A DNA stretch of 64,000 nt from Sporomusa ovata DSM 2662 (GTDB lineage Bacteria; Bacillota; Negativicutes; Sporomusales; Sporomusaceae): NCBI RefSeq assembly GCF_000445445.1, contig NZ_ASXP01000003.1, positions 1 to 64,000 of the forward strand, read 5' to 3'. The translations under genes and the position numbers were made by a program. A model generated the notes under the pieces. That model was given only the letters and a program-made list of their open reading frames with translations, did no database searches and was not told the DNA's origin. This document shows positions 17,525-26,268 of this stretch, piece by piece; positions within the stretch are counted from its first letter, which is position 1, and each line of letters begins with the position of its first letter.

Positions 17525-18133
17525 TTATACCCCCTTTGTCTCTTCATCAATAGCGATAATTATTAGTTGGCTGGGGCCATGTACACCAATAGTTAGAACT
17601 CGCTCAATGTCTGATGTACGGCTAGGCCCAGTGATGAAGCTGATATATCCCCGGTCAAACACTTTAGAAATTACCTCAAAAGCCGTTTTTATATCAGAGG
17701 CAATATGATTGCTATTTAAAATAACAATAGATATTGGTGGAAGAGTAGTAATCAGACGCTGCTCAATAGCCAGCCCGTCTTCACAAACACTGCCTGTTTC
17801 AGCAATAGCAAACTCAACACCGGCAATACCAATATCTGCTGTATCGGCATGATTGCGAATATCAGATTGCGTTGTGTATAATTGCACGCCAATCATTTCT
17901 AATATATCTGCCAAGCCATTAGCTGGAGATATTACTTCCTGGGTAGCAACCACTTTTTTCGCATTATTAGCTTTAATGATATCAAGAATGGCTGTTTGTG
18001 CCTCGATTGTTGTTTTTACCCGAATGACCTTAGCGGCAACATTTTGGGCACGAGTTCCGAATTCGTTAAAAAACTGATTACCAAATCTTTCCTTAGGAAA
18101 TGCTTCTTTCCAGTTTTTACTTATTTTTTTCAT
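17525..18133 (-). CDS. lutC: LutC-like LUD domain protein
   Basis: 202 residues forming a single LUD domain (LutC/LldG family), with GVEFAIAETGSVCEDG and the following LPPISIVI region conserved in LUD proteins. LutC is the third part of the LutABC lactate utilisation complex. The gene is first in the operon; the fused LutBA gene starts 3 bp downstream. Transcription would begin in the 330-bp divergent region and is probably controlled by the GntR regulator at 20312, since one of the two TGGTCTGACCA-type palindromes lies about 65 bp upstream of the start codon. Confidence 0.9.
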   Translation of the reverse strand: MKKISKNWKEAFPKERFGNQFFNEFGTRAQNVAAKVIRVKTTIEAQTAILDIIKANNAKKVVATQEVISPANGLADILEMIGVQLYTTQSDIRNHADTADIGIAGVEFAIAETGSVCEDGLAIEQRLITTLPPISIVILNSNHIASDIKTAFEVISKVFDRGYISFITGPSRTSDIERVLTIGVHGPSQLIIIAIDEETKGV

Positions 18134-18198
18134 ATGTCCTCATCACGTCCTTTTTTTATTTTCACAAAAAACATCCCGCTTGCGGTATGATGGTATGG

Positions 18199-18209
18199 TG
18201 GTCTGACCA
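18199..18209. promoter_or_regulatory. Operator O1 in the lutC/lctP divergent region
   Basis: The palindrome TGGTCTGACCA has the GGT-N3-ACC form bound by FadR-subfamily GntR regulators (FadR, PdhR, LldR). On the minus strand it directly follows a TATACT -10-like sequence, so bound protein would sit at the lutC transcription start. The same core recurs at O2, and a regulator of this family is encoded at 20312. Confidence 0.75.
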
Positions 18210-18335
18210 GTATATTCTAAATTGGATAACAAAAATCCTTCTAGCATGACAAATTAATTATATTTTTATATTTTTTTGAATTATCTCAATTTGCAAGCAG
18301 GATTTTGAATATTCAATGTTGAAATGCACATACAC

Positions 18336-18346
18336 TGGTCAGACCA
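18336..18346. promoter_or_regulatory. Operator O2 in the lutC/lctP divergent region
   Basis: TGGTCAGACCA, the same palindrome as O1 on the opposite strand, centred 137 bp from it and on the lctP side. Two copies flanking the divergent promoters would allow coordinate repression, possibly by looping. Confidence 0.75.
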
Positions 18347-18462
18347 CTAGTCCAGATAATGTGTTAAAATCTTGGTTATTGAGAGCGAGGTGACCTAAAA
18401 AATTAACCTTTGAGGCAATTTATCGCTAATTTCTATAGGTAAAATTAAGAATAGAGGTGTAT

Positions 18463-20094
18463 ATGATGACATGGACTCAAATTTATGATCCTATGAATAA
18501 CTTGGCAATTTCATCCCTCTTTGCTGCAATTCCCATTATCATAATTTTCTATCTTCTCGCTATTCGCCGTACTCCAGGACAAATTGCAGGTGCTATCGCC
18601 GTTACTTCTGCGGTCTTAGTTGCAATTTTTATATACAAAATGCCGACAGCACTTGCTCTTACAGCTACAGGCATGGGGGCTTTTTACGGAATATTTCCAA
18701 TTTTTTGGATTGTTCTTACTGCCATCTTTATTTACAATATGACGGTTGAGACAGGGCAATTTGAAATCGTAAAAGATTCCATTGCTACTATTACAGATGA
18801 CCGTCGTTTGCAAGGTCTTTTAATTGCCTTCGGTTTTGGAGCCTTTTTAGAAGGAGCAGCTGGTTTTGGTACTCCAGTTGCTATCTCTGCAGGCATGTTG
18901 GTAGGACTTGGCTTTAGTCCACTCTATGCCGCCGGCTTATGTTTGATTGCGAATACTGCTCCCGTTGCTTTTGGTGGTATCGGTATTCCAATTATCGTTG
19001 CCGGACAAGTCACAGGTTTAGATACAATGAAAATCAGTGCCATGGTCGGCAGACAATTGCCCTTTCTCTCGGTTATAATTCCCATCTGGTTAGTCCTGCT
19101 AATGTCTGGTTGGAAGGCTACCAAAGAAGTTTTACCCGCATGTATAGTTGCCGGTGTATCCTTTGCCGGTGTGCAATGGTTTTCGTCAAACTTTATCGGA
19201 CCAGAACTTCCCGATATTTTATCTTCACTTGCCTGTATTATCTCGTTGACAGTCTTTCTAAAATTTTGGAAGCCAGCAAAAATATGGCGCTTTGCTAACG
19301 AACCGGCACCTACAATTGTTACTAACAAGAATAATTTGACGTTTGGCAAAGTAGTCAAAGCTTGGTCTCCCTTTATCATTTTGACTGTAATGGTTATTTT
19401 GTGGGGCTTAAAGCCAGTAGTTGCAACCTTAGATTCTGTTACTCTTAAAATATTAGTTCCCGGTTTAGATAAACTCGTTGTTCAGGCCGCACCAATTGCA
19501 AAAGTCCCAACAGCAATGGCGGCACTATATAAAGTAAACTGGTTGAGCGCCGCTGGTACTGCTTTATTTATTGCAAGTATAATCACAGCAGCAGTATTAG
19601 GTGTTGGCCCCGGAAGGTTTATTTCCATTTTTACAAAAACGGTATTACAATTACTAAAACCTTTAATTACTATCCCCTGTGTGCTTGGTTTAGCTTATAT
19701 CATGAATTACTCGGGAATGAGTTCTACACTCGGTTTATTCCTAGCAGGAACAGGATCTTTATTCCCGTTCTTTTCACCATTCTTAGGATGGCTTGGTGTT
19801 TTTTTAACAGGCTCCGACACATCTGCCAATGCATTATTTGGAAATCTACAGGCGGTTACTGGAACACAGGTTGGTGTCGATCCCATTTTAACAGTAGCAG
19901 CAAACTCGTCCGGTGGAGTTTGCGGAAAAATGATTTCACCGCAAAGTATTGCCGTAGCAACTGCAGCTTCCGGCTTAGTTGGTAAAGAAGGAGACTTATT
20001 TAGGTTTACAGTAAAACATTCTCTGATTTTAGCTGTTATCGTTGGTATCATGACCTATCTACAGGCTTATTTCCTAACCTGGATGATTCCGTAA
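18463..20094 (+). CDS. lctP: L-lactate permease
   Basis: 543 residues from the ATG at 18463 (AGAGGTG just upstream; GTG at 18457 and ATG at 18466 are alternatives). It is a typical LctP: about twelve to fourteen membrane segments, GFGAFLEGAAGFGTPVAI, then ANTAPVAFGGIGIPIIVAG, and the C-terminal GSDTSANALFG and SPQSIAVA motifs. It imports lactate with a proton. It is divergent from lutC-lutBA, so uptake and oxidation genes share one control region with two palindromic operators. A hairpin follows at 20211. Compared with the divergent LctP-like protein at 705, this one keeps the classical motifs. Confidence 0.93.
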   Translation: MMTWTQIYDPMNNLAISSLFAAIPIIIIFYLLAIRRTPGQIAGAIAVTSAVLVAIFIYKMPTALALTATGMGAFYGIFPIFWIVLTAIFIYNMTVETGQFEIVKDSIATITDDRRLQGLLIAFGFGAFLEGAAGFGTPVAISAGMLVGLGFSPLYAAGLCLIANTAPVAFGGIGIPIIVAGQVTGLDTMKISAMVGRQLPFLSVIIPIWLVLLMSGWKATKEVLPACIVAGVSFAGVQWFSSNFIGPELPDILSSLACIISLTVFLKFWKPAKIWRFANEPAPTIVTNKNNLTFGKVVKAWSPFIILTVMVILWGLKPVVATLDSVTLKILVPGLDKLVVQAAPIAKVPTAMAALYKVNWLSAAGTALFIASIITAAVLGVGPGRFISIFTKTVLQLLKPLITIPCVLGLAYIMNYSGMSSTLGLFLAGTGSLFPFFSPFLGWLGVFLTGSDTSANALFGNLQAVTGTQVGVDPILTVAANSSGGVCGKMISPQSIAVATAASGLVGKEGDLFRFTVKHSLILAVIVGIMTYLQAYFLTWMIP

Positions 20095-20210
20095 AACCAG
20101 TATCATCCTAGACAGAATAAGCAACAGAAGATAGACTCTTACAAAAAAATAGTGTATGATTGAACTAGAATATTTGTAGGAATGGTAAGCTATACACAGT
20201 TACCAATATA

Positions 20211-20249
20211 ATACATGGCGGGCAGCAACCTATGCAGCCCGCCATGTAT
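20211..20249 (+). terminator. Hairpin after lctP
   Basis: TACATGGCGGGC and GCCCGCCATGTA form a 12-bp stem. The following tract (TTTGATAG) is only weakly T-rich, so termination may be partial and the regulator gene could receive read-through. Confidence 0.65.
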
Positions 20250-20256
20250 TTGATAG

Positions 20257-20271
20257 TGGTTGAAACAACCA
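20257..20271. promoter_or_regulatory. Possible operator upstream of the GntR gene
   Basis: TGGTTGAAACAACCA is a perfect 6-3-6 palindrome 40 bp upstream of the regulator start. It shares the TGGT/ACCA ends with O1 and O2 but has different spacing, so autoregulation is only a suggestion. Confidence 0.4.
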
Positions 20272-20311
20272 TAAGTCAGCCAAAATATTACTAATAAGTA
20301 TGGAGGATCAC

Positions 20312-21094
20312 ATGTTTAAACCAGTTAAAACAAGAAAAATCTACGAAGAAGTAATTGAACAAATCAAGAAACTAATTGTTGATGGCAAACTGCAGCCAGG
20401 AGACAAATTATTGTCCGAACGTGAACTTTCGGACAAATTAAATGTAAGCAGAGCTTCTGTGCGTGAGGCATTTAGTGCGTTAGAGATGATGGGAATTATT
20501 ACAATTCGCCCAGGTGAAGGAAGTTTTGTTCGTCAAGTATCCTATGAAGGCATGCTAGAACCATTATCTTTCTTATTGCAGGTTGATGTTGATGATGTTA
20601 TGAAGTTATTGGAAGTACGGAAAATTTTAGAACTGGAAATTGCTGCTTTAGCTGCAGAACGTGCTACTGAAGATGACATTAAAGCTATTCGGCAAGCCTT
20701 ACAGCGTATGGTTGATGAAGTCAATTCCGGAGAAATTGGTGTTGCCGCAGATGCTGAATTTCATTTTGCAATACTTAAGGCTGCCCATAACCCTATATTA
20801 ATTAAATTGATGTGTGCTGTTTCTGATCTTATGACTAGTACTCTTCAATTTTCGAGACAAAAACTTTTTTTGCAGAAAGATATGCCAAAGCTCCTGCATG
20901 AATCACACTGTTCTATTTTTCAGGCGATTATCCAAAAGAAACCTCAATCTGCCCGTAAATTAATGGAGAAACATTTAACCATGGTAGAACAAGCCATGAT
21001 ACAACTAAAAAAAGAAGAAACAACAGCTCTAAGTACACTCAACGATGTTACGATTGACCATAAATTAGAAACAAACTTTGGCTTTCCCTCTTGA
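20312..21094 (+). CDS. FadR-subfamily GntR transcriptional regulator of lactate genes
   Basis: 260 residues from the ATG at 20312, which has TGGAGG upstream; a start four codons earlier overlaps that site. The N terminus is a GntR winged helix (LQPGDKLLSERELSDKLNVS, then RASVREAFSALEMMG and GSFV). The C-terminal 150 residues are a helical FCD domain with the metal-binding AEFHFAILKAAHNP and HESHCSIFQAI motifs. LldR/LutR proteins of this type repress lactate utilisation genes and respond to lactate. Position next to lctP and the FadR-like palindromes at 18199 and 18336 support this role, which is inferred. Confidence 0.9.
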   Translation: MFKPVKTRKIYEEVIEQIKKLIVDGKLQPGDKLLSERELSDKLNVSRASVREAFSALEMMGIITIRPGEGSFVRQVSYEGMLEPLSFLLQVDVDDVMKLLEVRKILELEIAALAAERATEDDIKAIRQALQRMVDEVNSGEIGVAADAEFHFAILKAAHNPILIKLMCAVSDLMTSTLQFSRQKLFLQKDMPKLLHESHCSIFQAIIQKKPQSARKLMEKHLTMVEQAMIQLKKEETTALSTLNDVTIDHKLETNFGFPS

Positions 21095-21281
21095 ATTAAA
21101 CATAGATAGATTGGAACTACTAATTTACTCTATATATAATCCCATAAAGATTTTTCTTCTAAATAAGCTGGTAAGTCTTTATAGGATCCTATATAGAATT
21201 AAATATGACGATTTTTTTCAAGACATCTGTGATTTGTTTTTTCTCATCATCAGTAAGACACTTTGTCATCTTGTGCGCAAA

Positions 21282-21381
21282 ATAAAAATACCCCGGTGTT
21301 AAACGCCATGAAGTCGCACAGCAAGGGTATACTCGGTTTTATGCTGAAAGGCTCAACGGCAAAGAGGGTATTTTGTAACAG
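21282..21381 (-). repeat. MITE-like palindromic repeat, copy 2
   Basis: Inverted copy of the unit at 13820-13925. Read on the minus strand it starts CTGTTACAAAATACCC and runs to ACACCGGGGTATTTTT. The far terminal repeat has decayed (AAAATAAAAATACCCC instead of CTGTTA...). It ends 7 bp from the adenine deaminase stop codon and may act as its terminator. Confidence 0.85.
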
Positions 21382-21387
21382 TCTCTA

Positions 21388-23100
21388 CTATACAGATACA
21401 GACACCAATTGAAAAGTCGTAACGTCTACCAGACCTTCATCTGTTAGCTTTAAGGCTGGTATGACCGGCAGACTTAAAAAAGATAAGGTCATAAAGGGAT
21501 CGAATTCCTCCTTTACCCCTAGATTACGGGCAATTTTGTGCAGCTCTGCCAATTTTCCCTGTACCTCGCCAATACCCCGGTCAGTCATCAGCCCGGCCAA
21601 TGGCAAAGGCAGGCTGCCAAGAATATCCCCCTGACCGGCAATTACCAGTCCGCCCTGAATATGTTCAATTTCCTGTATGGCCAGCATAATATCTTCATCC
21701 GTTGCTCCCACCACCACCAAATTATGAGAATCATGGGCAATGGTTGATGCTATGGCTCCCTGCTTAAGGCCTAACCCCTGTAGCAATCCCACACCTACTT
21801 TACCAGTGCCCTTATGGCGCTCCCACACCACCAGTTTTAAAATATCCCGGGTGATATCGGAAACAAATTCTCCCTGAACTATTGGCATCGGCAGTTCTAA
21901 AGCAGTAGTTACCAACTGGTGTGGCACTAAACCAATCACTCTGGCGCGGACAGACCGGGAAGGAAGCCGCAACTTATCCTCACTGAGTTCTCCCAGATGC
22001 AAAGTATTACGAACCCCTTTATCGTCTACGAAAAAGTTCATAACCAGTGGTTTCCCATTTTCCGCTGCCAACTGTCCATCTTTAAAAACCATAGACGGAC
22101 GCCAGTCTTCCAGATTGTCAAATACCAGTAGATCAGCCCGATACCCAGGTGCAACCGCGCCCAAATCACCAAGCCGAAAATAATTAGCCGCATTTATGGT
22201 AGCCATTTGCAGCACCCAGGCCAAATCTGTACCTGCAGCTATAGCTAACTTAACCATATAATTGATGTGACCCTGTTCAATTAAATCCTCCGGATGACGG
22301 TCGTCGGTAGCAAACAGACAGCGTCCTACCGTGTACTGATTTACTGCTGGCAACAGCTTAAGCAAATTATGGGCCGCCGAACCTTCCCTGAGCATGACAT
22401 GCATGCCTTGCGCCAGCCGTTCTGTTGCTTCTTCCGCAGTAACACATTCATGATCAGAACAAATCCCGGCTGCAATATAACCTGTTAGCTCTTTTCCTGC
22501 TAAGCCGGGGGCATGGCCGTCAACCAGCTTGCCCTGGGCCAGATGAATTTTTTCGAATACGTCTTCCGATTTATGGATTACTCCGGGATAATTCATCATT
22601 TCTCCTAAACCCAGTACCCGGGGATGATGAATAAACTCGCCTAACTCCTTTGCCGTCAATGTAGCGCCGGCATTTTCCAACTGAGTAGCCGGTACACAAG
22701 AAGGCAACATGATATACACGTTTAAAGCCAGTTTTTCAGTGGCTCCTAGCATATAGCGAAGGCCTTCCACTCCTGCCACATTGGCAATTTCGTGGGGATC
22801 GGCAATAACGGTTGTCGTGCCACTGGGAACTATAGCACAGGCAAATTGGGCAGGACTTACCATCGCACTTTCGATATGAACATGGCCATCAATAAAGCCC
22901 GGAGTTATGTATTTTCCTGTAACATCTATTTCCCTGCGGCCACTATACTCGCCCACCCCGGCAACATAACCATTGACAACAGCCACATCACCCTTAGTAA
23001 ACAGACCTGTAAATACATTAAATACATTGGCATTTTTCAGCACCAAATCGGCAGTAGAGTTTCCTAAAGCAGTATCTACCAATTCTTGTATCCTCTTCAT
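21388..23100 (-). CDS. ade: Adenine deaminase
   Basis: 570 residues of the amidohydrolase superfamily AdeC type. The N-terminal metal-binding GFIDGHVHIES motif is followed by VIADPHEIANVAG, GHAPGL, ATDDRHPEDL and the C-terminal domain with IASTIAHDSHNLVVVGA, all characteristic. It converts adenine to hypoxanthine and ammonia in purine salvage. GGGAGGTGT precedes the ATG ending at 23100. No purine riboswitch was recognised upstream. The MITE copy 2 lies directly after the stop codon. The neighbouring diaminopropionate ammonia-lyase gene is on the same strand but separated by 199 bp with a hairpin. Confidence 0.95.
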   Translation of the reverse strand: MKRIQELVDTALGNSTADLVLKNANVFNVFTGLFTKGDVAVVNGYVAGVGEYSGRREIDVTGKYITPGFIDGHVHIESAMVSPAQFACAIVPSGTTTVIADPHEIANVAGVEGLRYMLGATEKLALNVYIMLPSCVPATQLENAGATLTAKELGEFIHHPRVLGLGEMMNYPGVIHKSEDVFEKIHLAQGKLVDGHAPGLAGKELTGYIAAGICSDHECVTAEEATERLAQGMHVMLREGSAAHNLLKLLPAVNQYTVGRCLFATDDRHPEDLIEQGHINYMVKLAIAAGTDLAWVLQMATINAANYFRLGDLGAVAPGYRADLLVFDNLEDWRPSMVFKDGQLAAENGKPLVMNFFVDDKGVRNTLHLGELSEDKLRLPSRSVRARVIGLVPHQLVTTALELPMPIVQGEFVSDITRDILKLVVWERHKGTGKVGVGLLQGLGLKQGAIASTIAHDSHNLVVVGATDEDIMLAIQEIEHIQGGLVIAGQGDILGSLPLPLAGLMTDRGIGEVQGKLAELHKIARNLGVKEEFDPFMTLSFLSLPVIPALKLTDEGLVDVTTFQLVSVSV

Positions 23101-23267
23101 GCTACACCTCCCTGAATATCTGGCGGCCTTTCCTTAATAAAAAATTCGCTTGCCCCTGCTTTTTCACCTTCCTATTGCTGTAAATATTACTCACCTTTTG
23201 GCAAGTTCCACTATGTTCAATTTTTATTTTCAAAATACTAGCCTCTTTCACTTGTTTGCTTGTATTT

Positions 23268-23299
23268 TATCCTCCCTGCCATTTGGAAGGAGGGAGGTC
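23268..23299 (-). terminator. Hairpin after dpaL
   Basis: CCTCCCT (23271-23277) and AGGGAGG (23291-23297) form a 7-bp stem immediately past the dpaL stop codon, with a short A/T-rich tail on the minus strand. Weak terminator. Confidence 0.45.
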
Positions 23300-24520
23300 T
23301 TATCTAGCTGGAACAGAATATTCTCCATTCCAGGTAATACTGCGATATTTCACCGGATCGGTATCGCCTTCGGTGCTGAACAGGAGGACTTTTGATTTTT
23401 CATTTAAACCTAATTTAGCTTTGGCTTCTGCCATATCAGGGTTAGTCATAAGCTCTGCCACCAGCCCGGCAGTTACAGCTCCCGATTCACCGGAAATCAC
23501 TCTGGCATCTTTGCCTAACGGATTACCCAGCAGCCGCATTCCCTTTGCTGCCACCCAATCAGGACAGGAAGCAAACATATAGCTGTAATCCCTAAGCACA
23601 TTCCAGGCAATTGTATTCGGCTCACCACAGGCTAAACCGGCCATAATGGTGGTTAAATCCCCGCTAACAATTCTTGGCTTACCATCATTAGCCAAGGCCG
23701 CTGTATATAAACAATCGGCCTGATCGGATTCTACAATCACCGTTATTGGACAATCACCTTTGCAGGCTGAAGCAAAAAAGCCCTGCACCGCACCGGCTAA
23801 TGACCCTACCCCGGCCTGAACAAACACATGGGTTGGTTTTTCCACGCCTGCGGCTTGCATTTGTTCCCAAGCTTCCAAGACCATGGTGCCATAACCCTGC
23901 ATAATCCAGGTGGGAATCTCTTCATAGCCCTCCCAGGCGGTATCCTGAACAACCACCCAGCCATACTTTTTGGCATTTTCTGTTGCCAAACGCACCGCAT
24001 CATCATAATTCAGATTTGTTATCGAAGCTTCGGCACCTTCAGCCCGGATATTTTCCAACCGGGCAAGCGAAGATCCCTTCGGCATATATACCACCGATTT
24101 TTGCTGTAAGCGGTTGGCTGTCCAGGCAACTCCCCGGCCATGATTACCATCAGTAGCGGTAGTAAAAGTAATTTCCCCCAGTTGCTGGCGAATTTCCGGC
24201 GATGCCAGCCGTGCATAGTCAAGCTCACTGCTCTCTTTACCCAGACGCTGCGCTAAGTACTTGGCAATAGCAAAAGAACCACCCAGTACCTTGAAGGCCT
24301 TTAAGCCAAACCGATAGGATTCATCTTTTACATACACCCCGGCTACGCCCAAGTAACCAGCCAGTTCCTTCAACTGGCACAGTGGGGTTGGGCTGTATTC
24401 CGGGAAACTTTTATGGAATTGCCTCACCTTGTTAATTTCCTGACAACTCAGAAAATTAATTGCCGTCTTTTCCTGGTTTGCCAGCATTTGATTGGTAACC
24501 CATTTAATTTTCTGGTCCAT
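23300..24520 (-). CDS. dpaL: Diaminopropionate ammonia-lyase
   Basis: 406 residues of the PLP fold type II family. The PLP lysine lies in RFGLKAFKVLGGSFA; the glycine-rich phosphate loop is represented by GVGSLAGAVQGFF, and TATDGNHGRGVAW matches diaminopropionate ammonia-lyases. The enzyme splits 2,3-diaminopropionate, and often D-serine, to pyruvate and ammonia. The start is the ATG ending at 24520, preceded by GTGAGG; an upstream in-frame start has no good site. It stands alone between hairpins, so its pathway partners are elsewhere. Confidence 0.92.
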   Translation of the reverse strand: MDQKIKWVTNQMLANQEKTAINFLSCQEINKVRQFHKSFPEYSPTPLCQLKELAGYLGVAGVYVKDESYRFGLKAFKVLGGSFAIAKYLAQRLGKESSELDYARLASPEIRQQLGEITFTTATDGNHGRGVAWTANRLQQKSVVYMPKGSSLARLENIRAEGAEASITNLNYDDAVRLATENAKKYGWVVVQDTAWEGYEEIPTWIMQGYGTMVLEAWEQMQAAGVEKPTHVFVQAGVGSLAGAVQGFFASACKGDCPITVIVESDQADCLYTAALANDGKPRIVSGDLTTIMAGLACGEPNTIAWNVLRDYSYMFASCPDWVAAKGMRLLGNPLGKDARVISGESGAVTAGLVAELMTNPDMAEAKAKLGLNEKSKVLLFSTEGDTDPVKYRSITWNGEYSVPAR

Positions 24521-24553
24521 TGCTAATACCTCACTTTCTGAATCATAAAGCGG

Positions 24554-24600
24554 CAAAAGGCCACCTGCTATACTCTTATTTTACAGCAGACGGCCTTTTG
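24554..24600 (-). terminator. Terminator-like hairpin between the unknown gene and dpaL
   Basis: CAAAAGGCC and GGCCTTTTG at the ends with inner CTGCTGT/ACAGCAG-type pairing give a long stem. It lies 78 bp past the stop codon of the gene at 24678. Confidence 0.6.
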
Positions 24601-24677
24601 TTTCACTAATTTAATCTGTCATTCAGCGGCACTAGGCTTCCGTAAATGGTCCAGCCTTTATATTAAATGTTTTAAGC

Positions 24678-25547
24678 TTACAATCCCTTACTTTTAAACT
24701 TTTCTCCTGTAGATATAATCCAGTCTTCTATACTCTTATATACATAACTGTCATAACCGCTTTTTTCTTCTTGTAAGTTATCAAGCATTTTAGAGAATAT
24801 ATCAGTATAAGAAGTTACTTGCGAATGTTGATTGCTGCCTTTATCAGCAGTATTGCCAACAAAAATTTGTGAAAGCTGTTTATTAACTCTGTCGGCAGTA
24901 CTGCCAACAAAAATATTGTAATAATCCATTCCTGCCGCTTGAAAAAATCTTTCCATCAATGTGGTCTGAAATATATCGCCTGCTGTTGCTGTATCATATG
25001 TTCTTGCCGCTTCGCACCAAGCACTTTTTGCTTCGACAGAAGCATCTTTGGGCGGAACCCAAATAATATTTCCCTCTTCATCATTATTGAACATGAGCAT
25101 TAAATCAGCAGGCTTAAATCCATCTTTAGCCATTTCTTTTGAATAAGAAAGCCATTCTTCTCTCATGTGTATTGGCGCGCCTATATTTGGAATTCTTCCT
25201 CCATTTCCATCGCATAAATAATGAAAATACTCTGCATCTTCGGCAGTAAGTTGTTGCTCAAAAGAATTCTTGGGAATAAATGGATGACCAAAATTATTAT
25301 CCATATTATAAAGTGGTCTGTAAGTCACAGTTGGTATATACGGTTCTCTTGCATGTTCAATCAAATCAACTTTTTTATTCGTATACACGTCTGGTACAGT
25401 GTCAAGTTGTGTATTTGATGCCATAAAGCTGTCAAAAAAATCAGAGTTTACCTTGTTGCTACTGTTACTGCTCGTTTTTGTTGTTTGTGGCACTGTAAAA
25501 ACACTTCCCATATTAATAAATCTATTAGCATTAATATTTTGTACCAT
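24678..25547 (-). CDS. Protein of unknown function with a short internal duplication
   Basis: 289 residues, not recognised. There is no signal peptide; the N-terminal 40 residues are rich in Ser, Asn and Thr. The middle is acidic and aromatic (GGRIPNIGAPIHMREEWLSYS, then FKPADLMLMFNNDEEGNI). Near residues 213-246 a 16-residue unit is duplicated in tandem: IFVGSTADRVNKQLSQ and IFVGNTADKGSNQHSQ. The C terminus is a predicted helix with many Lys and Ser. The ATG ending at 25547 has an A-rich GGAGGTG site upstream. It is monocistronic between two hairpins, next to a region disturbed by insertion sequences. Confidence 0.7.
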   Translation of the reverse strand: MVQNINANRFINMGSVFTVPQTTKTSSNSSNKVNSDFFDSFMASNTQLDTVPDVYTNKKVDLIEHAREPYIPTVTYRPLYNMDNNFGHPFIPKNSFEQQLTAEDAEYFHYLCDGNGGRIPNIGAPIHMREEWLSYSKEMAKDGFKPADLMLMFNNDEEGNIIWVPPKDASVEAKSAWCEAARTYDTATAGDIFQTTLMERFFQAAGMDYYNIFVGSTADRVNKQLSQIFVGNTADKGSNQHSQVTSYTDIFSKMLDNLQEEKSGYDSYVYKSIEDWIISTGEKFKSKGL

Positions 25548-25651
25548 CTTGCTAAATTCACCTCCATATTATCTTCCTCAACCCTTCGTTGGCGTCAGTC
25601 AGCATACAGCCTACTATATTTTTACTAAATCAAAATTACCCCTTGGCAAAT

Positions 25652-25692
25652 GCAACGGAAAAATCTCTGCTGTGCCTGGGATTTTCCGTTGC
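25652..25692 (-). terminator. Hairpin between the two minus-strand genes
   Basis: GCAACGGAAAAATC and GATTTTCCGTTGC pair almost completely. It lies about 60 bp past the secreted protein stop codon and would terminate that gene; A/T runs within the stem make it nearly symmetrical. Confidence 0.6.
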
Positions 25693-25748
25693 GTTCATGA
25701 CTAAGTATAATATACCATGGTAGCATTATAGAAAAATAGTAATGCTGG

Positions 25749-26249
25749 TTATGGCTGTTCGACTTCGACAGTAAAGTTCACTAATTTTCCCCAAGAATTT
25801 TCTCCTACTGAAAATTTGTAGGTGATAGTTCCTTTCCATGTAGAACGAATAAGTTCAGAAGTAGGAACCGATATTGTAACAATATCACCATTTTGATACA
25901 CATCAGCCGTCTTAACCGTTCCTGAAGCAACACCATGTCCACTGTAAACTTTAAAGCTATTTTCAGGTGTAGGGAGATTTGTTTTAAGTTTAACAGTGAA
26001 AAATGGAATTATAACTTTATGCTTATCTGGAGTTATAGGAGCACTATAATAAGGAGCATTGGGACTGCCTGTAGGCGGTAAGGTGATAGCTGTTGCAGCT
26101 GAGTTAAGTTTATCCGATTGTATAGGAGTATTAAACCCAACAACGTTAAAAGAATTATATTCCGCTGAAGCAGTAGGCGCTAAAGTAAATGCAAAAACAA
26201 ATCCAAGCATTAGGGGCAACACCATTAATTTTGACAATTTAAAATTCAT
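25749..26249 (-). CDS. Small secreted protein of unknown function
   Basis: 166 residues with a clear signal peptide: MNFKLSKLMVLPLMLGF, hydrophobic core, and an Ala-Ser-Ala cleavage site near residue 29. The mature part is Pro- and Thr-rich near the start (TLPPTGSPNAPYY) and then has beta-strand-like repeats, suggesting a small beta-sandwich domain. No enzyme motif. The ATG ending at 26249 has AGAGGTG upstream. The IS256 element begins 20 bp beyond the start codon, just outside the ribosome binding site; its 8-bp target duplication overlaps the upstream edge of that site. The native promoter has therefore been displaced by 1.5 kb, and the gene may be silent or driven from the IS. Confidence 0.75.
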   Translation of the reverse strand: MNFKLSKLMVLPLMLGFVFAFTLAPTASAEYNSFNVVGFNTPIQSDKLNSAATAITLPPTGSPNAPYYSAPITPDKHKVIIPFFTVKLKTNLPTPENSFKVYSGHGVASGTVKTADVYQNGDIVTISVPTSELIRSTWKGTITYKFSVGENSWGKLVNFTVEVEQP

Positions 26250-26268
26250 TAATTTAACACCTCTTCTT

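Noticed and set aside
18924..20051. Two long minus-strand frames opposite lctP
   Set aside because: They are antisense to a canonical permease; composition is mirrored membrane codons and no start sites are visible.
23101..23267. Purine riboswitch before the adenine deaminase gene
   Set aside because: No three-way junction core (TATA...TTTCTAC type) could be found in this stretch.
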